Of a stretch of 64,000 nucleotides of DNA, positions 54,555 through 61,468 are shown in pieces. The position numbers were made by a program, and so were the translations under genes. Numbering within the stretch: position 1 is the first letter of the stretch; each line of letters starts with the position of its first letter. The stretch is from Thioalkalivibrio paradoxus ARh 1 (GTDB lineage: Bacteria > Pseudomonadota > Gammaproteobacteria > Ectothiorhodospirales > Ectothiorhodospiraceae), in assembly GCF_000227685.2 (NCBI RefSeq), contig NZ_CP007029.1, positions 338,047 to 402,046 of the forward strand, read 5' to 3'. Under the pieces are notes generated by a model. That model worked only from the letters and a program-made list of their open reading frames with translations, searched no databases and was not told the DNA's origin.

Positions 54555-57500
54555 CTAAATAAATAAACGGTAGTCGTATGAGGAAGCCCCGAAGCGCTGA
54601 AGCAGGGAGCCGATGCGGGCAATTTCGCCGGAGGACTGAAGGGTCGCCGGAAATTTGGTATAGAGGCCGAACGTGTTCCAGTTCATTTTGGAAAGGCCGA
54701 GTATCTCCCCCGCTAACTGGTCGAGCGCCGTTGCCCCGGCGTGCCGCCGCAGCGTGAGCGGCGCGGGAATCCGCCTCTTGCCTTGAAAATACTTGAGGCT
54801 CGGATTAACGGCGGCGGTCGCGCCGTGGACCCACAGCAAGGCCGTGAAGTCGTCTAGCTTCATGACGGTGCCGCGTCGCACCGGGTAATTGTCTTCGTCG
54901 ATGGTGCCATCACGGCCCGGCATCGACGCGACGTAGCGCAGGGCGTGATCTTCGACAATTTCTAGCATGTCGATGGCGGCGACGCCGCCGAGGCCGTCGC
55001 GCAAGCCTTCGCGCTCGTCCCTCAAGAACGGCGTGCGCTTGTGTAGCACGACGCGCCGGGGGAGCTTCATGCGCGTATCGAAGAAGAGCTGCCGGATTGT
55101 CTCTCCGGCGCGCCGCGCATCATCCCGCGACATGAAGGGGTTCTTGCCCCGCATGATCGGGTTCTCGACCTTGCTGAGCCGGTATTGCAGGCCCTCGCCG
55201 CGCGCGCTGTAGATGTGGCTGCAACCCAGGACGACGTGATTGCCCTTTGCGGCGTTGCGGTCGATGCTGAAGCCAAGCCCGACATAGGCCGCGTCTTCGT
55301 CAAGGCCGCTCAGGACCCAGGGGGTGCGTATCCCTTTGACATAGAGGGCAAGCGAGAGCCACCACCACACCCGGCACTGCTGGGTATCCGAGAGCGTATC
55401 TTCGGTCAGGAACTGCGTCGCGACCCCGCGCTGGACAGCGTAGGCCTTCACGAAATCATGCACGTCGAAGCGCTCGTGCTCGTCCCGGTAGCCGCGCAGA
55501 TGATCCCAGCGGCGCGGGAAGAAAGCGAGCACGACATGCGGTGCATAGGAGGAACGCAGCGCCTCAATAGCGCCGGTGATATGCTGCGCGACGGACAGCG
55601 GCCCCTGCCCCGTGTGCCCGCCGGTGTTGGACGGCTCGGCGCAGAGAGCCCAGCCCAGCGCGCCGGGCTCGGGAATCTCGATGGGCAGGCCGTAGGCCTG
55701 CTGGAACCCCGGAAAGTCAACAAGGTAATCGCGCTCTGAATCGGCGGGACGATGCCCCTGATTGGCCTTCTGAAGGTAGCCGCGCACCAGCCGGGCTTCG
55801 GAGCGCGGACAGATGACGCCGACGCGCAGCGACGGAGCAAGCCCCTTGAGCGTGAGCGGGTAATCAAAAGGACGGTTCGCCGCGAGGCCGCGCACGGGAT
55901 GCGTGTCGGTGTTCGTCCCTGTTCCCTGCTTGTCGCAGAACAGAAGCGTCGGCTCCGCCAGCTGAAGCCCCTTGTACTTGATGAGGGATTGCAGGTTCTG
56001 CGTGATGTTGGCTGAAGGGCCGCCGTGCGGCAGGCCGATCTGCGCGAAGACCGGCGCACGTCGGGCGCGAAACTTGAAGCTCGATCCCGCGTCAGTCGGG
56101 AACTCGAAAGAGCACGGCTTGTCTTTGGGAAAAAGTAAGCGGCGCCATTTATTCATGGCAGTGTTGAACGGTTTGTTGTGCTGGTAGCCGAGAATTCTAA
56201 GCTTCACGGGTCCGGCAACCTCATAGGGCACTTCCGCTCCGCTCTGGTCTAGAACCCTGATTGACGGCTTGAGGACGACGTACTGCGTACCGCCGACGCG
56301 GCGCAGGAAAATGATAACGGATTCATGCGCATGACACTGAACATTGTCCTGCCGCACCCTCTTGAGCGGCGCTTTCAGCCAAAGCTCGGACTGGCCGTCC
56401 GTCTCGACCCCGGCGGCATTCGCCATAGAGCGCACGAGAGCCTCGCGCATCAGACCGACAATTGCGCCGTCCTCGTAGCGCAGCTCGTAGGGCGTGACCG
56501 GCGTTCTCTCTACCGGCCCCTTGATGTTTTCGCCGAAGCAATCCTTGATATCGTCCACCGTGCCTAGAGCGAGGATCTTCCCCTTGAAGGGCACGGCGAC
56601 GACCGGGCGCGCGCCGGTCTGCTCCCGTACCCATGACCAGACTTTCTCTGACGGCCAAGCCTTGAGGTCGAACGAAAGCACCTCCGCCGGGCAATCGATC
56701 TCGAAGGCGTTACTCTTGATGAGGGTATTCGCGCGATGCTCCGCCACCTGAAACGGCTGGCGAGCGAGAAGATCGTTGGGGGCAAGCGCGGCAACGTCCT
56801 TGCGCGCGGCCTCGCGCCGCTCACCCTCAAGGCAATAGAGAGCAAGCCGGGTCATCAAGTCATCGAAGCCGAGCGTGGGAACATAAAAGACTTGCCTGCC
56901 GTGCGCTCTCGCGTGAGCGATCAGGCGGGCCACCGGCTCGGGAACCTCGCCGTCGCCGAAGCCGCACCAGTACAGTGCGCCCGTACCCGGCTCTGCGCAG
57001 GCAGCCTGAAGCGCCTCCATGATGGAGTGGTCGCGCCCGCTGTAGCCACAGACGATAAGCGTCCTCTGTCGCAGCTCGTCGATCAGCGCGGCCCGCAAGG
57101 CTGCTTCCTGCCGCTGTAGTTCGTCTGGTGTGTTCTTGAGGTCATCGTAGCGGTAGTCGCCATGCAGCGAGACGCACAGCAACTCGCCTGCGTTCGCGGG
57201 ACGGGCAGCGCGGCCCTGAGTGTCGATCCCGACCTCGAACGGCGTGAGACTGAAATTCGCGGCGGCGCGTGCGGGCAGCCCGTCGAAATTTGTGGACCAG
57301 ACCGAGCGGATCAGGTCGGCCTTGGCGAGATGGCAAAGAAGCCGATAGCCGATATGCGGCTGCGCCCCGCGCACCTTCTCCTGAAAGAAGGCGCGGCGGT
57401 CGTCGGGAATCGGAAAACAGGCGCGGATATAGAAGCCGTATTCATTGTCCGCGCCTTCCTGCGGATAGGTGCCTTGCGTGTCCAGCCACTGCTGGATGTG

Positions 57501-57749
57501 CCGCTGCACGCCGGGCAGCGATAGCTCCGTGAACTGCTCTTCAAGGCCCGGATTGTTGGTGAGGAAGAGGTCGCGTTTCCATTCCCAGATACATGCCTGC
57601 GCGGACGGGATGCCTGAGCTGACCGATGCTCCCGCCCCTAGGAAGAGCGCATGCTGTGCCGCCCGCCTGACGCCGATTGACCGGACGAACGCATCGAGCG
57701 AGAGGCTCAGCTCGTCCGTCTCCAGCGCTTTGGCGGGGGCAGAAACCAT
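54555..57749 (-). CDS. SIR2-APAZ-PIWI fusion, short prokaryotic Argonaute (SPARSA-like)
   Basis: A 1064-residue single-chain protein. N-terminal SIR2 domain (about 1-290): ALFLGAGASVSSGIPSA (GAGxS at 38-42), STNFDG (153-156), SLHGD (195-198) and CGYSGRD (235-240), residues used by NADases. A middle region (about 300-570) fits the APAZ domain, and the C-terminal MID-PIWI-like part (about 590-1064) includes GWALCAEPSNTGG, YAPHVVLAFFPRRWDHLRGY, ending YDYRLFI. The catalytic DEDX tetrad is not visible, as expected in short pAgos. Known relatives bind guide RNA, detect foreign DNA and deplete NAD. It has a GGTGGGG ribosome site and lies 2 bases after a 53-residue gene. Confidence 0.88.
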   Translation of the reverse strand: MVSAPAKALETDELSLSLDAFVRSIGVRRAAQHALFLGAGASVSSGIPSAQACIWEWKRDLFLTNNPGLEEQFTELSLPGVQRHIQQWLDTQGTYPQEGADNEYGFYIRACFPIPDDRRAFFQEKVRGAQPHIGYRLLCHLAKADLIRSVWSTNFDGLPARAAANFSLTPFEVGIDTQGRAARPANAGELLCVSLHGDYRYDDLKNTPDELQRQEAALRAALIDELRQRTLIVCGYSGRDHSIMEALQAACAEPGTGALYWCGFGDGEVPEPVARLIAHARAHGRQVFYVPTLGFDDLMTRLALYCLEGERREAARKDVAALAPNDLLARQPFQVAEHRANTLIKSNAFEIDCPAEVLSFDLKAWPSEKVWSWVREQTGARPVVAVPFKGKILALGTVDDIKDCFGENIKGPVERTPVTPYELRYEDGAIVGLMREALVRSMANAAGVETDGQSELWLKAPLKRVRQDNVQCHAHESVIIFLRRVGGTQYVVLKPSIRVLDQSGAEVPYEVAGPVKLRILGYQHNKPFNTAMNKWRRLLFPKDKPCSFEFPTDAGSSFKFRARRAPVFAQIGLPHGGPSANITQNLQSLIKYKGLQLAEPTLLFCDKQGTGTNTDTHPVRGLAANRPFDYPLTLKGLAPSLRVGVICPRSEARLVRGYLQKANQGHRPADSERDYLVDFPGFQQAYGLPIEIPEPGALGWALCAEPSNTGGHTGQGPLSVAQHITGAIEALRSSYAPHVVLAFFPRRWDHLRGYRDEHERFDVHDFVKAYAVQRGVATQFLTEDTLSDTQQCRVWWWLSLALYVKGIRTPWVLSGLDEDAAYVGLGFSIDRNAAKGNHVVLGCSHIYSARGEGLQYRLSKVENPIMRGKNPFMSRDDARRAGETIRQLFFDTRMKLPRRVVLHKRTPFLRDEREGLRDGLGGVAAIDMLEIVEDHALRYVASMPGRDGTIDEDNYPVRRGTVMKLDDFTALLWVHGATAAVNPSLKYFQGKRRIPAPLTLRRHAGATALDQLAGEILGLSKMNWNTFGLYTKFPATLQSSGEIARIGSLLQRFGASSYDYRLFI

Positions 57750-57751
57750 AC

Positions 57752-57913
57752 TTACACCCCACCGCTCGGTGACTGGCTCGCGTTGGTGACCACACGATAA
57801 CTCACGTCCAGCGTATCCGTGGAATGCCGCCGGGCCAGCAGCTCTTCCCGCAAGTCTGGGCTCTGAGTCTCTACACGCTCGATCGGCGCTTCGTTTTTGA
57901 TGGGTTTTCCCAT
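57752..57913 (-). CDS. 53-residue protein of the SIR2-Argonaute operon
   Basis: The ATG at 57913 opens a 53-codon frame (MGKPIKNEAPIERVETQSPD, LREELLARRHSTDTLDVSYR, VVTNASQSPSGGV) ending with TAA at 57752, 2 bases before the Argonaute ATG. It is hydrophilic, with alternating charged and beta-prone stretches and no signal or membrane segment. I do not recognise a family. Its close packing (7 bases after the regulator stop) suggests a fourth component; alternatively it might be a leader that couples translation. Confidence 0.5.
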   Translation of the reverse strand: MGKPIKNEAPIERVETQSPDLREELLARRHSTDTLDVSYRVVTNASQSPSGGV

Positions 57914-57920
57914 AGCTACG

Positions 57921-58115
57921 TCAGCGGCCCTTTGTTATTGTTTCGGGCGGGAACAAACTCGGCTGCTTGTCAGCGTTGTGCTCGGCGACATACGTCCGCA
58001 TGAACTCCCGGAGCACCTGAGCAGCTGGCCGGTCCTGTAACCGGCACGCTTCCAGGAACTCGTCTCGGAGATCGCGCTCGACGCGAATCCGCAGTCCCAC
58101 ATCCTTGGTTTTCAT
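57921..58115 (-). CDS. Ribbon-helix-helix transcriptional regulator (antitoxin-like)
   Basis: Started at ATG 58115, giving 64 residues; a GTG at 58139 would lie inside the palindrome. The sequence KTKDVGLRIRVERDLRDEFLEACRLQDRPAAQVLREFMRTYV is a ribbon-helix-helix fold: a DNA-binding strand (VGLRIRVE), helix A (RDEFLEACRLQ) and helix B (AAQVLREFMRTYV), as in ParD/CopG-type antitoxins and autorepressors. The tail (HNADKQPSLFPPETITKGR) is short and disordered. It is the first gene of the five-gene operon and probably represses it through the 20-bp palindrome just upstream. Confidence 0.75.
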   Translation of the reverse strand: MKTKDVGLRIRVERDLRDEFLEACRLQDRPAAQVLREFMRTYVAEHNADKQPSLFPPETITKGR

Positions 58116-58133
58116 AACAGGAGTGTAGCCAAG

Positions 58134-58153
58134 GGACACACGAATGTGTATCC
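58134..58153. promoter_or_regulatory. 20-bp palindromic operator candidate for the RHH regulator
   Basis: GGACACACGAATGTGTATCC has arms of 8 bases (one mismatch) around a 4-base center and ends 18 bases upstream of the regulator ATG at 58115. This is the expected place and size for an RHH autoregulatory site. It overlaps the likely promoter region of the whole operon. Confidence 0.6.
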
Positions 58154-58635
58154 ATTTTTGCTTTTGTCCACGAACTCAGCGGCTTCAGCGCCGACGCGCT
58201 GGCGGCATCCAATCGACGCAGGGTTGGTCGATGGGAAGTCCATGGAGGGAAAGCGGAAGTGTCACTCCTGGTCAAGGTTCCAATGGGCACGAAGGCTCCT
58301 GGTCGATGGGATGGGACCATGGCAAGGGAAGCGCGAGAGCTCCCTTCCCGGCCTCGATGAAGTCGTCGCCATGGAATGGTCAGGGGTCTTGGGGGCAGGA
58401 ACGCCCGCCAAGTCGGGGGGTATGGAGAGCGCGGACACCCGCGAGTGATGGAACGGCGATACGTTCCACTGGCTCCGCAACGGGCTCAATGTCCTGAAGG
58501 AGCTACAGGCAGGGGATGCAACGGGGGCGCGCAGCGGGCCCCCTTGTCAAGATGGTTTCGTACTACAAAACACATCTTGCGGTTCGTCGAAACGCATAAG
58601 CCCCGATGCTCAGTCTGTAGTACAAAGGCCGCCCC
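58154..58635. other. Intergenic region upstream of the SIR2-Argonaute operon
   Basis: No gene recognised. Several open frames up to about 125 codons exist on the plus strand but have no family motif. The DNA contains repeated GGTCGATGGGA-type words (58225-58320), so it may be decayed repeat or phage-derived sequence. Confidence 0.35.
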
Positions 58636-58866
58636 CTACCTTGAGATCCCCAGAGCCGCAAGCGTCTCGGGACCAAGGCGTGGGTCGGTTGGCTCCACGA
58701 TACCGGTCTCGATCTCGGCAAACGGCGTCACTGTTCGGATCCCTACGAACGGGTAGCCAGAATGCTGCTTCCGGCCTGCTACGCCGACCATCGTGCCGGT
58801 CAGACGAGTCACAGGCAGCGGTCCGTTCAGAGCGTCGTGCAAGCTGTCGGCCACGAAGGACTTCAC
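58636..58866 (-). CDS. Hypothetical protein, possibly a fragment of a larger gene
   Basis: A 76-codon frame reading MKSFVADSLHDALNGPLPVT, TGTMVGVAGRKQHSGYPFVG and TVTPFAEIETGIVEPTDPRLGPETLAALG. Composition is protein-like (balanced hydrophobic and charged residues), and the coding run continues upstream of this methionine in a frame lacking a good start (DPADAERV...). I cannot name the family. It may be the end of a truncated gene brought in with the island. Confidence 0.35.
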   Translation of the reverse strand: MKSFVADSLHDALNGPLPVTRLTGTMVGVAGRKQHSGYPFVGIRTVTPFAEIETGIVEPTDPRLGPETLAALGISR

Positions 58867-59111
58867 GCGCTCGGCATCGGCTGGGTCGAAGAGTCACCAG
58901 CCCGCCCTGGATAGTCACCAGCCCCAGATGACTACCCCTCGAGTTGGCGGAGCGAATCCCACCGGCCGGCAAGCCTGTCGCGGCGGGACATCCTATGCGC
59001 GTTGATCACCGATCTATGCGGCGGCACGCCCTGATTGCCAGGGACGGAGCTTCTTGAACACATCGATTTATCGACAATGGCTTTGAACAACGGCAGGTGT
59101 TCGGCATGGAT

Positions 59112-59132
59112 CGCGCCAAAACAAGTGGCGCG
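59112..59132. promoter_or_regulatory. First inverted half-site pair upstream of the Fic gene
   Basis: CGCGCCA and TGGCGCG are separated by 7 bases. The motif is built from the same TGGCGCG half-site that occurs in the larger palindrome 36 bases to the right, so a second operator for the same regulator is likely. Confidence 0.4.
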
Positions 59133-59167
59133 CAAATAGACATATCGCGTCATTACGAGGTATTTTA

Positions 59168-59194
59168 TTGGCGCGAATACCCTATTCGCGCCAA
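59168..59194. promoter_or_regulatory. 27-bp palindromic operator upstream of the Fic gene
   Basis: TTGGCGCGAATA and TATTCGCGCCAA are exact reverse complements around CCC, ending 14 bases before the ATG at 59209. A winged-helix domain at the N-terminus of the Fic-fold protein is the obvious candidate binder, hence autoregulation. Confidence 0.65.
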
Positions 59195-59208
59195 CACTCA
59201 GGTGAGTC

Positions 59209-60612
59209 ATGCCGAAAAAACTTTCTGAGGATTTGGTTGCGCGGATAGTGGAAGAGATCGCCCGACATCCGGAGGGGGTCGGCATCGACGATCTGCATGC
59301 CGCTCTGGCCGACGTTGTGAGCCGCCGCACCTTGCAGCGCCGCCTGGCCTCGCTGGTTGAACAGCAACGTCTGCACACACTGGGCGAAGGCCGCGCGCTC
59401 AAGTACCGACTCGCTCCAATAACGGGAACGATGGCGGCCCAGGAAGAAGGGTCGGATGTGGTGGCGGTCAGAATCGAGGTCTATGTTCCCACAACCACCG
59501 AAGGCGAAGAGATCAGGGACTACGTCCGCCAACCGATCCAGCACCGCACCCCGGTGGGCTACGAACGCGGATTGCTGGAGGCGTATCGGCCCAACAAGAC
59601 CCGCTATCTGGCGCCGGAACTCCTCACACACCTGCACCAGATCGGCCGTTCGCCCGACGGCGAGCGCCCGGCAGGCACTTATGCGCGCGACATCCTGGGG
59701 CGACTGCTGATCGACCTGTCCTGGGCTTCGAGCCGTCTCGAGGGCAACACCTATTCCCGGCTCGATACGCAAAACCTGCTCGAGCGCGGCCAGGTTGCGG
59801 AAGGCAAGGACCGCCGTGAAGCGCAGATGATCATCAACCACAAGGCGGCCATCGAACTGCTGGTGGAGCAGGCCGAGGACATCGGTTTCAACACCTTCAC
59901 GTTCTACAACCTGCATGCGCTGCTGTCGGAGAACCTGCTCGCCGATCCCAGTGAGAGCGGGCGGCTCCGGAGCCGGATCGTCGAGGTCAGCGGCACGGTG
60001 TTCCACCCGCTGGCCATCCCGCAACAGATCGAAACCTATTTCCGCATGATCCTGGCAAAGGCCGATGCCATCGACGACCCTTTCGAGCAGACTTTTTTCA
60101 TCATGGTCCACATCCCGTACCTGCAACCCTTCGTGGACGTGAACAAGCGGGTCTCCCGGTTGGGCGCCAACATTCCGCTCATCCGGCACAACCTCTGCCC
60201 CTTGTCTTTCATCGATGTACCGGAACGGGCTTATGTCGAAGGCACGCTCGGCGTCTACGAGATGCAGCGGGTGGAGCTGCTGCGCGACGTGTTCCTGTGG
60301 GCCTACGAGCGCTCCTGCCGGCGTTACATGGTGATCCGCGATACCACAGCCGAGCCGGATCCCGTACGTCTGCGCCACCGCGAGGCGCTGATCGCGATCG
60401 TGGCCGAAATCGTGCGCGGGCAGCAGCAGCCCGGCGAGGCAGCGGTACGCAGAGTAGCAGCATCCCTGGTCCCAGCAGAGGACCTGGACGCGGTCGTGAT
60501 CTTGGCGATGGACGATCTGCGCAACCTGCACGAGGGGAACGTGACCCGGTATCGTCTGCGATTGTCCGAGTACCGGGCCTGGCAGCCAATGCAACAGCCC
60601 AAAGAAGGATGA
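59209..60612 (+). CDS. Fic-fold protein with N-terminal winged helix; catalytic His replaced by Gln
   Basis: A 467-residue protein: winged-helix DNA-binding domain (about 1-70, VARIVEEIARHPEGVGIDDLHAALADVVSRRTLQRRLASLVEQQRL), a linker with the inhibitory-type motif SSRLEGNTYS (about 179-186), and a Fic domain whose active loop reads HIPYLQPFVDVNKR (residues 301-314). Compared with canonical HPFxDGNGR, the loop has Q306 where the catalytic histidine stands, and D310 and NKR remain. Such QPF-NKR loops form a known subgroup whose AMP-transfer activity is doubtful. It may act as a repressor that senses a ligand or nucleotide. ATG 59209 follows GGTGAG. It is convergent with the metallohydrolase gene of the restriction locus. 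Confidence 0.78.
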   Translation: MPKKLSEDLVARIVEEIARHPEGVGIDDLHAALADVVSRRTLQRRLASLVEQQRLHTLGEGRALKYRLAPITGTMAAQEEGSDVVAVRIEVYVPTTTEGEEIRDYVRQPIQHRTPVGYERGLLEAYRPNKTRYLAPELLTHLHQIGRSPDGERPAGTYARDILGRLLIDLSWASSRLEGNTYSRLDTQNLLERGQVAEGKDRREAQMIINHKAAIELLVEQAEDIGFNTFTFYNLHALLSENLLADPSESGRLRSRIVEVSGTVFHPLAIPQQIETYFRMILAKADAIDDPFEQTFFIMVHIPYLQPFVDVNKRVSRLGANIPLIRHNLCPLSFIDVPERAYVEGTLGVYEMQRVELLRDVFLWAYERSCRRYMVIRDTTAEPDPVRLRHREALIAIVAEIVRGQQQPGEAAVRRVAASLVPAEDLDAVVILAMDDLRNLHEGNVTRYRLRLSEYRAWQPMQQPKEG

Positions 60613-60619
60613 AGGGGAC

Positions 60620-60660
60620 GAGCACCAAACCCGGCGAACTCCGAGTGAAGTTGGGTGCTC
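60620..60660. terminator. Hairpin between convergent Fic and metallohydrolase genes
   Basis: GAGCACCAAAC and GTTGGGTGCTC pair over 10 of 11 positions with a 19-base loop. It sits 7 bases after the Fic stop and 12 before the metallohydrolase stop, so it could work as a bidirectional terminator; no T-tract is present on either side. Confidence 0.4.
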
Positions 60661-60672
60661 CTCGCTAGATCA

Positions 60673-61383
60673 TCAAAGCAACGCGGTTTCCAGCCTCCGC
60701 TTGCGTTGTTCCCAGTCGGGCATCATCTGCTCCAGCAACGTGTAGAACTGCGCGTCATGATCGCGATGCTGGATGTGACACAGCTCATGGGTGATCACGT
60801 ACTCGATACACGGGCGCGGTGCGCGAATCAGTTTGACATTCAAGGTCATGGTGCCGGCCCGTGACAGACTACCCCAGCGGGACTGCATGGTCCGTACAAT
60901 CAGCCGCGGACGCTGGGCACTCTTGAAGCGGCGCAGACAGCCTTCCAGCACCTCGCCGAAGACCACCTGGGCGCGGTCGAGATACCAGCGGTGCAGCACC
61001 GCCTTGGCGCGCTCCGGATCCGGTTCGCCAGGCAGGCTGACCAGCAACTGGCCCCGTGCGCATTTCACACCAGCTTTATCGCCCGCCAGGAGCTTCAGCC
61101 GGTACTGCCGGCCAAGGTACAGGTGCGACTCGCCACTGATGTATTGCCGTGCCGGAGTCCGCGGGCGATAGCCATCGAACTCAGCCAATTGCCGGCTGAT
61201 CCAGCGGGCGCGTTTCCGCACCCGCTCGGCGATCACAGATGGTGAACAACCCATCGGGGCACGCACCAGCACGCGGCTGTCCGGATGAACTTCGATGGAC
61301 AGAGTCTTTCGGGATTCCAGGAAACACACCTCATAGCGGATGGTGTCGCGACCATACGTCAAGCTTCCGACCATGTGCTTCAT
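60673..61383 (-). CDS. YgjP/SprT-like M48 family metal-dependent hydrolase
   Basis: A 236-residue protein with MKHMVGSLTYGRDTIRYEVC at the N-terminus and the catalytic zinc motif ITHELCHIQHRDHDAQFYTLLEQMMP (HExxH plus distant His) typical of the YgjP/DUF45 family. Members are commonly encoded next to type I restriction genes. Its ATG overlaps the hsdR stop (ATGA), so it is co-translated. The first 87 codons are duplicated at 50494. Function is unknown but may relate to proteolysis or control of the restriction enzyme. Confidence 0.85.
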   Translation of the reverse strand: MKHMVGSLTYGRDTIRYEVCFLESRKTLSIEVHPDSRVLVRAPMGCSPSVIAERVRKRARWISRQLAEFDGYRPRTPARQYISGESHLYLGRQYRLKLLAGDKAGVKCARGQLLVSLPGEPDPERAKAVLHRWYLDRAQVVFGEVLEGCLRRFKSAQRPRLIVRTMQSRWGSLSRAGTMTLNVKLIRAPRPCIEYVITHELCHIQHRDHDAQFYTLLEQMMPDWEQRKRRLETALL

Positions 61384-61468
61384 CCCGCGATGCGGTGGCG
61401 GGCCAACTGCATCGTCTTGTCGATGATCCCGTCCATCTCGTCGGTCGAGAGCGCGATACCCCGCGCGC
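61121..61468. repeat. 348-bp direct repeat, right copy (partner at 50232-50579)
   Basis: Right-hand member of the repeat described at 50232. Here it spans the intact junction of hsdR and the metallohydrolase gene, so this copy is the complete, probably original one. Confidence 0.9.

Noticed and set aside
54555-57749. Active slicer Argonaute
   Set aside because: The PIWI part lacks a visible DEDX tetrad and the layout matches short, catalytically inactive pAgos coupled to SIR2.
57752-58115. Classical toxin-antitoxin pair
   Set aside because: The RHH protein is antitoxin-like, but the 53-residue neighbour shows no RelE/ParE, PIN or other toxin fold; the SIR2-Argonaute is a better candidate for the toxic partner.
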